A stretch of DNA of 10,375 bases from Candidatus Eiseniibacteriota bacterium (lineage in GTDB: Bacteria > Eisenbacteria > RBG-16-71-46 > CAIMUX01). The stretch is taken from NCBI GenBank assembly GCA_020431745.1, contig JAGQHR010000062.1, positions 1-10,375 on the forward strand, read 5' to 3'. How positions within the stretch are numbered: position 1 is the stretch's first letter; every line of letters begins with the position of its first letter. The notes beneath the pieces are model-generated. The model worked only from the letters and a program-made list of their open reading frames with translations. It was not told the origin of the DNA and did not search any database. Positions 5,905 to 10,375 of this stretch are shown here, in pieces. The position numbers and the translations under genes were made by a program.

Positions 5905-6849
5905 TCACGCCTTCGGTGGCGACCGATCTTCCGCTCGGTCCGTGAGCGCCACATCCTTCGAATCCGCTGACGTCGTCATGCGGGTGCCCCGCATGGCGTC
6001 CACGACGCCGCCGTCGAGGTGGACATCGACCTGCGGGAAGGCGATGGTGATTCCGGCGTCCTTGAGCGCCCACCAGATCGCATCGTTCAATCGGGAGTGC
6101 ACGGCGTAGCGCTGCCATGGATCCTCGATCCAAACCGAGATATCGAAATCGACGGAGGAGCTTCCGAAGGCAGTGAGCTGGATGACCGGTGAATGGCTCT
6201 CCTCACGACCTTCCAGTCCGGTCGCCGCATGCTTCAACGCCTCGAAGACCGCGCGGAGGTCGGACCCGTAGGCGACGCCGACCTGGCTCCGCACCCGGAA
6301 GATCGAATCGTTGAGCGTGAAGTTACGCACCGTCGCCCCCACCAGGACCGCGTTGGGGACGATCAGCTCGTCGTCGTTCGGGGTCTGGACGATCGTCGAC
6401 CGGATGCCCATCGTGCGGACCCGGGCAAACTGTCCCTCGACTTCGATGATGTCCCCCGGAGTGATCGAGCGTTCCACGAGGAGGATGATCCCGGCGACGA
6501 AGTTCTGCGCGATCGTCTGCATCGCGAAGCCGATCCCGATCGCGAAGATCGCACCGGCGGCGAAAAGGGCCGCGAGGTCCACCCCCAGCGTATCGAGCGC
6601 CACGCCGAGCGCGGAGAAGAGGATGACGTAGTGGGTCAGGCGGCTGATAACCGCGACGGTACCGGCCCGCCCGATCCCGCGTCGTTGGAAGGCGGTCGTG
6701 ATCGCGCTGCGGACGACCCGAGAGACGATCAGGCTGACCACGATGATGAGGGCCACGGTCGCCAACGTCGCCGGCGTAACCGGCGTGCTGCCGAGCGTGA
6801 AGAGCTCGAAGTCCCAGACGGAGTGGAACTGATTCAAGGCTTCCTTCAT
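5905..6849 (-). CDS. MscS-family small-conductance mechanosensitive channel
   Basis: This 314-residue inner-membrane channel would open under membrane tension and release solutes during hypo-osmotic shock. Residues 24-47 and 68-90 are the first two membrane helices. Residues 94-125 form the pore-lining third helix with the Gly/Ala-rich GIGFAMQTIAQNFVAG. The MscS beta domain follows (PGDIIEVEGQFARVRTMGIRST, 131-152) with the signature IVPNAVLV at 163-170. The alpha/beta cage ends in FPQVDVHL at 271-278, followed by a charged tail of about 35 residues. The chosen ATG (6847-6849) has AAGGAG six bases upstream; an in-frame ATG 42 bases earlier overlaps the corA end and lacks a site. It starts 22 bases after corA and is last in the hemC-corA-mscS operon. 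It belongs to the short three-helix class, like E. coli MscS. Confidence 0.94.
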   Translation of the reverse strand: MKEALNQFHSVWDFELFTLGSTPVTPATLATVALIIVVSLIVSRVVRSAITTAFQRRGIGRAGTVAVISRLTHYVILFSALGVALDTLGVDLAALFAAGAIFAIGIGFAMQTIAQNFVAGIILLVERSITPGDIIEVEGQFARVRTMGIRSTIVQTPNDDELIVPNAVLVGATVRNFTLNDSIFRVRSQVGVAYGSDLRAVFEALKHAATGLEGREESHSPVIQLTAFGSSSVDFDISVWIEDPWQRYAVHSRLNDAIWWALKDAGITIAFPQVDVHLDGGVVDAMRGTRMTTSADSKDVALTDRAEDRSPPKA

Positions 6850-6871
6850 GTCCGCTCCTTCGACAGCCGCA

Positions 6872-7996
6872 TCAGTCCGAGTCCCCGCCAAGCCAACCGC
6901 GATTCCTGAAGTAACGCAAGAGCGCGATCACGACCAGCAGCATGACGACCAGGAGAACCGGATAGGACCATCTCCACCGCAGTTCCGGCATGTGTTGGAA
7001 GTTCATCCCGTAGAGACCGGCCAGGAAGGTCAACGGGATGAAGATCGTGGCCATGATCGTGAGCGTTTTCATGACCTCGTTGGTGCGCTGGCTCACCGCC
7101 GAGAGGTAGGTGTTGAGCAGCTCGGAAACCACCTCTCGGTACGTCTCGACCACATCGACGAGCTGCACGCAGTGGTCGTGGGTATCCCGCAGATAGAATC
7201 GGACCGAGTCGGAGAGTCGACCCCCGGGGTCGTGCATCCAGGTGCTCAACGCGTCGCGGAGCGGCCAGATCCCTTTGCGGAGGTGGAAGAGGGTGCGCCG
7301 CACCGAGTGGATCTCGTGGAGGAGACGGGTCGATGGACGGGCAAAGGCCGCGGTCTCCAGATCATCGAGATGCTCGCCGAGCCCTTCCAGCACGGGATAG
7401 TAGCAATCCACGACGGCATCGAGGATCGCATATGCGAGGTAGTCGCTGGAAAGCTGGCGCATCCGGCTGGTCTTGGTCTGGAGGCGTTCCCGGATCGGCT
7501 CCAGGATCTTTTCGACCCGCTCGGCGATCGTGACTACGTAGCGATCTCCGAAGAAGATCGCGAGCTGAGCGAACTCCGGATCGCACCAGTCCGCCGGTTC
7601 CAGCGATTCCGGATCCGGCGCGGTGTCGGGTAGAGCGTCTTCCGGACAGACGCGTACCGTCCAGGCCACGATCAGCGCCTGATGCTCGAAGCTCTGAATG
7701 CTCGGCCGATGCGGGACGTTGACGGCATCCTCCAGCGCCAACGGGTGGATCTGGAAGATCTCGCCGATCTCCAGCAGCACTTCGGAGGAGCCGAGTCCTT
7801 CGAGATGGACCCAGAGATGCTCGTTCTTCGATCGTCCGCTGAGGATGGAGGGAATCTCGGAGAGAGAGGCCGACTTCGTCACGGCGACGGAGTCGGCATC
7901 GTATCGTGTGATTTCGACCTGGGTGGTCGGTGCGTCGGGTGGCGCCGCCAGAGTTCCCGGCCGTGAACCCATCGGCGGGTGGTACTTCTGGAACAC
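6872..7996 (-). CDS. corA: CorA-family magnesium/cobalt transporter, GTG start
   Basis: This 374-residue homopentameric inner-membrane channel moves Mg2+, and Co2+ or Ni2+ in some members. A long cytoplasmic alpha/beta and helical domain (1-310) includes the family run HPLALEDAVNVPHRP at 84-98 and the stalk helix NTYLSAVSQRTNEVMKTLT at 295-313. The first membrane helix (about 312-329) ends in the selectivity motif YGMNF (GMN at 330-332), the loop carries MPEL, and the second helix spans about 345-363. The tail RYFRNRGWL is also typical. The start is taken as GTG at 7994-7996, with GGGAGGA nine bases away and only 16 bases after the hemC stop. Further upstream the frame overlaps hemC and is Arg/Ser-rich nonsense. 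An ATG 24 bases later has no ribosome site. The family is certain; the ion preference is inferred. Confidence 0.95.
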   Translation of the reverse strand: MFQKYHPPMGSRPGTLAAPPDAPTTQVEITRYDADSVAVTKSASLSEIPSILSGRSKNEHLWVHLEGLGSSEVLLEIGEIFQIHPLALEDAVNVPHRPSIQSFEHQALIVAWTVRVCPEDALPDTAPDPESLEPADWCDPEFAQLAIFFGDRYVVTIAERVEKILEPIRERLQTKTSRMRQLSSDYLAYAILDAVVDCYYPVLEGLGEHLDDLETAAFARPSTRLLHEIHSVRRTLFHLRKGIWPLRDALSTWMHDPGGRLSDSVRFYLRDTHDHCVQLVDVVETYREVVSELLNTYLSAVSQRTNEVMKTLTIMATIFIPLTFLAGLYGMNFQHMPELRWRWSYPVLLVVMLLVVIALLRYFRNRGWLGGDSD

Positions 7997-8012
7997 GAGC
8001 CCGATCCTCCCG

Positions 8013-8996
8013 TCAGCCTTGGCGCGGCACGAGCTCCCGTGCGCCCTGGCGCAGCAGCTCCGCCGCCAAGTCCTCGCCGATCCTCTCCGCGTCCTTCCAT
8101 GCGAGCTGGCGACGTTCGGGATTCGCGTCGCCCGCGGCGGCGAGGTCGACTCCGCCTCGGCCGTCTCCCCGCATGGATCGCGATCCCGTCGGTTCCACGA
8201 CCATGGCCCTGAGGTGCAGCTCGGGACCATCCACGGCGGCGAGGGCGCCGATCGGTGTCGAGCATCCGCCCTCGAGCGCATGGAGCAGCGAGCGCTCCGC
8301 ATAGACCGCCAGACGGATCTTGGGATCGTCGATCGCGTGCACCAGCTCCATCGTTTCCGCGTCGTCCTCGCGGATCTGAACCGCCATGGCTCCCTGGCCC
8401 GGCGCGGGAAGGAATCGTTCCAGCGAGAGCTCGAATGCCTTCTCGGGGCGTTTTTCGAGGCGGGCCAGACCGGCAGCGGCGAGGATGATCGCGTGGAATT
8501 TCCCCTCTTCCAGCAGCTGCAAGCGACGCGGGACGTTTCCGCGGATGTCGCCGAAGATGTAGTCGGCCCGGATCATCGACAGCATCGCCCGGCGTCGGAG
8601 GCTGGACGTGCCGATGCGGGCGCTCGGAGGGGCGGCCTCCGGTGCACTCCCATCGCGGGTAATCCAGAGGTCATGGACGTCGGCGCGCTCCGGGATCGCT
8701 CCCAGCATCAGTCCCTTGGGCGATTCGGTGGGGAGGTCTTTGAGGCTGTGAACCGCGATGTCGACGCGCTTCTCCAGCAGTGCTCCCTCGATGTTCTTCG
8801 TGAAGAGGCCGGCCGTCTCCGCGTTCGCGTGGTAGAGCACGTGGGTCTTGTCCCGGTCTCCGCGCGTCTCGATGATCTCGACCTCGACGGCGACGTCGGG
8901 GTGGGCTTGCCGGAGTAGCGTTTGGACGCGCTGCGCCTGCCATAGAGCGAGATCGCTCCCACGGGTGCCGATACGGAAGGTGCGCGCAGTCTTCAT
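8013..8996 (-). CDS. hemC: Hydroxymethylbilane synthase (porphobilinogen deaminase)
   Basis: This 327-residue cytoplasmic enzyme polymerises four porphobilinogens into hydroxymethylbilane, the substrate of HemD. The N-terminus RIGTRGSDLALWQAQ is a family hallmark. VHSLKDLPT (83-90) carries the catalytic aspartate D87. RIGTSSLRRRA (127-137), DIRGNVPRRL (150-159) and LPAPGQGAMAVQ (196-207) supply the cofactor and phosphate-contacting arginines. C245 in LEGGCSTPIG is the thioether attachment site of the dipyrromethane cofactor. All key residues are present. The ATG at 8994-8996 has GGAGGA just upstream (four-base spacing from GGAGG). The frame stays open about 280 bases further upstream, but that part has no family sequence. 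hemC is the first gene of the operon with corA and mscS. hemD, its usual partner, is in another unit. Confidence 0.97.
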   Translation of the reverse strand: MKTARTFRIGTRGSDLALWQAQRVQTLLRQAHPDVAVEVEIIETRGDRDKTHVLYHANAETAGLFTKNIEGALLEKRVDIAVHSLKDLPTESPKGLMLGAIPERADVHDLWITRDGSAPEAAPPSARIGTSSLRRRAMLSMIRADYIFGDIRGNVPRRLQLLEEGKFHAIILAAAGLARLEKRPEKAFELSLERFLPAPGQGAMAVQIREDDAETMELVHAIDDPKIRLAVYAERSLLHALEGGCSTPIGALAAVDGPELHLRAMVVEPTGSRSMRGDGRGGVDLAAAGDANPERRQLAWKDAERIGEDLAAELLRQGARELVPRQG

Positions 8997-9247
8997 CGAT
9001 CCTCCGGAGGGGCCGCAGCCCCCAACTGTGACGCATTGCGCCGATGTCGTGTGCTTCTGCCGAGCAGCTAGCGTCGCTCGATGCGGTTCAGGATTCAGAA
9101 CGTATTCCATCTCGCCCCAAATCGGAATGCCCGCGTATCCCCAGATCGAGAGACTACCGCAGCCCGGCCGCCGCCAGAACACTCCGCGATGCCGGGCCGG
9201 GATGTCTGGCCGCCGGACGTCCCGGTCGGGGCAACCGGGCTTCGGGC
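8997..9247 (-). other. Upstream region of hemC
   Basis: This roughly 250-base stretch between the hemC start and the terminator of the second PEP-CTERM gene should hold the promoter of the hemC-corA-mscS operon. I could fit only poor -35/-10 pairs, so no promoter is called. GGGGC (9009-9013) and GCCCC (9018-9022) form a small stem directly ahead of the hemC ribosome site (CCTCC on the plus strand, 9001-9005). I see no gene in it. Confidence 0.45.
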
Positions 9248-9290
9248 AAGAAAGAACGATCGGCCTCCGGGTCACCCCGGAAGCCGATCG
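9248..9290 (-). terminator. Strong terminator of the second PEP-CTERM gene
   Basis: Reading the minus strand, CGATCGGCTTCCGG pairs with CCGGAGGCCGATCG (plus-strand positions 9277-9290 and 9257-9270). This is a 14-bp stem with a six-base loop, followed by TTCTTTCTT. The single non-Watson-Crick pair is G-U only on the minus transcript and would be A-C on the other strand, so the hairpin is tuned to this direction. It starts 26 bases after the stop codon. Confidence 0.85.
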
Positions 9291-9316
9291 CGTGATACTT
9301 CAGATATGGAGACGAA

Positions 9317-10126
9317 TCAGGCAGAACGACGGCGGCGACGTACGAGGGCGCTCCCGACGAGCCCGAGACCCACGAGGGCCAACGTCGAGGGCTCCGGGAC
9401 CGGCTGGGTCACATCGGTATCCTCGTTGCTGAGGTCGAGCCAGCCTTCCTTGTTCCGATCCCACCGGTTGACGTAGTGATCGTTGTAGCTGGTGCGCATG
9501 CCGGCGAAGCTGTGCATCCAGACGCCGATCTTCGAGTCATAGCCGGTGCCGTGCCAGGGGCCTGTCTCCGGATAGAGCGGGGTATGGCCCAGGATGTCGG
9601 TGACGTCGATCGAGAATCCCATGGTCCGGGATCCGTTGGACTCCGTGTCGAACGTCAAATCGTGGACCCACGAGTTGGCGCCGGAGTCGAGCGACGAGCC
9701 GAGCCGGTCCGGAGTCTGGTCACCGGCCTGATCCCGGGAGCCGTCCCGGTGGCTGGTGGTGTCGTTGCGGCCGTTGTAGCCGTACGCCGTCAGGATCGGG
9801 CTCGACTTGGTGGTGTCGAAATAGAAGATCGCGAGCTCGCCCGCGTGTCCCTTCGGATTCGGACCGTTGTTGAGCGCCAGCGTGAACGCCTCCGTGCGGA
9901 GCCAAGGACGGTAGGGAACGCTACCGAAGTTGACGTACCAGGAGAGCGTGTTGTTGTTGGTGTCGAACTCCGACTGGATCCAGTTGATGGTGCCGCCCGC
10001 GTTGCTCACGGCACCGGCATCACCCGCGGACCAGTTCCAGTTGTAGACGGGTCCCGCATGCGCAACGCCCGCCAGAGACAAAACCCAGGCGAGCGAAAGC
10101 CCCGCGACCAGCGTTTTCCTAAGCAT
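9317..10126 (-). CDS. PEP-CTERM sorting-domain protein, 269 residues
   Basis: A Sec signal peptide (MLRK, hydrophobic 6-20, cleavage likely after AHA at 24) is followed by about 215 residues with no domain I recognise. The C-terminal signal is canonical: VPEPS at 243-247, hydrophobic LALVGLGLVGSALV to 262, then five arginines. The mature part is rich in Asn, Asp, Trp, Tyr and Gly and has no Cys. Alternating strands such as NTLSWYVNFG and ELAIFYFDTT suggest a secreted beta-sandwich, possibly glycan-binding; that is inference. The ATG at 10124-10126 has GGAGA five bases upstream. An in-frame ATG 36 bases earlier would put a hydrophilic stretch ahead of the signal peptide. The gene is monocistronic, with its own promoter region and a strong terminator. 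It is likely surface-displayed through an exosortase encoded elsewhere. Confidence 0.9.
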   Translation of the reverse strand: MLRKTLVAGLSLAWVLSLAGVAHAGPVYNWNWSAGDAGAVSNAGGTINWIQSEFDTNNNTLSWYVNFGSVPYRPWLRTEAFTLALNNGPNPKGHAGELAIFYFDTTKSSPILTAYGYNGRNDTTSHRDGSRDQAGDQTPDRLGSSLDSGANSWVHDLTFDTESNGSRTMGFSIDVTDILGHTPLYPETGPWHGTGYDSKIGVWMHSFAGMRTSYNDHYVNRWDRNKEGWLDLSNEDTDVTQPVPEPSTLALVGLGLVGSALVRRRRRSA

Positions 10127-10230
10127 CTTGATCTCCGAATCGAAATTTTGCCCTAGCACCACACGCCTCCGACCTGCCTTCGCCGGAGGTTGGCTGTGCG
10201 GCGCCCTTGTCCTTGCGCAACGTAGGGAAC

Positions 10231-10260
10231 ATAGTAACTACCCGAAGTTCGAAGTTGCAA
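10231..10260 (-). promoter_or_regulatory. Candidate promoter of the second PEP-CTERM gene
   Basis: On the minus strand TTGCAA (10255-10260) and TACTAT (10231-10236) are spaced by 18 bases, each with four of six consensus matches. The spacer contains a tandem GAAGTTC/GAAGTTG repeat (10245-10258 on the plus strand). The leader of about 100 bases holds a CCTCCG/CGGAGG stem (10166-10171, 10184-10189). Confidence 0.4.
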
Positions 10261-10266
10261 GAGCAG

Positions 10267-10284
10267 CGTGCGGAATGTCGCACG
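10267..10284. promoter_or_regulatory. Operator-like dyad upstream of the second PEP-CTERM promoter
   Basis: CGTGCG, six bases, then CGCACG is a perfect 6-6 inverted repeat. It lies six bases upstream of the candidate -35, where a dimeric activator could contact RNA polymerase. No second copy is evident in the window. The remaining bases to 10375 show no gene. Confidence 0.35.
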
Positions 10285-10375
10285 TCTTGGCGTATCCGAA
10301 CGAGGCGTGAACACTATCGAAAACAAAGCGGCTCGTGGTGGGAACGGCGCGTATCGAAGTGTCACGTTCCGATGA

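Noticed and set aside
6872..8302. Longer 476-residue reading of corA
   Set aside because: The first 102 residues lie inside hemC in another frame and are Arg/Ser-rich nonsense; the GTG with GGGAGGA after the hemC stop is the better start.
8013..9275. Longer 420-residue reading of hemC
   Set aside because: The extra N-terminal 93 residues match nothing in the family; HemC proteins begin directly before the RIGTRGS motif.

Overview
This is a high-GC window from a Gram-negative-type bacterium. Two proteins carry PEP-CTERM sorting tails, which are read by an exosortase and occur in diderm bacteria that usually make exopolysaccharide. The gene style (Zn-type HemB, strong GGAGG ribosome sites, one GTG and one TTG start) would suit a Deltaproteobacteria/Myxococcota-like or other environmental lineage. 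Nothing in the window fixes the phylum, and no plasmid, phage or transposon gene is present.

Layout, left to right. A MerA/Lpd-type flavoprotein disulfide oxidoreductase lies on the minus strand (119-1486). It is followed by a 746-base gap without a convincing protein gene. That gap holds a strongly folded segment and a textbook plus-strand intrinsic terminator with no protein gene upstream of it, so it is a candidate non-coding RNA or leader. A secreted DUF4440/NTF2-like protein (2233-2718, plus) converges on a run of minus-strand genes: hemB (2819-3793), hemD with a TTG start (3944-4804), and a 38-residue very basic ORF (4871-4987). A divergent promoter region then leads, through a folded leader of about 250 bases, to a short plus-strand PEP-CTERM protein (5396-5770) with its own terminator. 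Further right on the minus strand is a tight hemC-corA-mscS operon (hemC 8013-8996, corA 6872-7996, mscS 5905-6849; gaps of 16 and 22 bases). Last comes a second, 269-residue PEP-CTERM protein (9317-10126, minus) with a strong terminator, a candidate promoter and an operator-like dyad.

How it fits together. HemB, HemC and HemD are the three successive enzymes (aside from HemE) that turn 5-aminolevulinate into uroporphyrinogen III, the shared precursor of haem, sirohaem and corrinoids. They are split into two minus-strand units by corA, mscS and the divergent PEP-CTERM gene. CorA (Mg2+/Co2+ channel) and MscS (osmotic safety valve) are inner-membrane channels read through from hemC. The PEP-CTERM proteins are probably exported and surface-sorted, but no exosortase gene is present here. 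I see no new defence or mobile system. The observations most worth a second look are the candidate RNA at 1961-2067, the small basic ORF, and the regulatory regions of the two PEP-CTERM genes.
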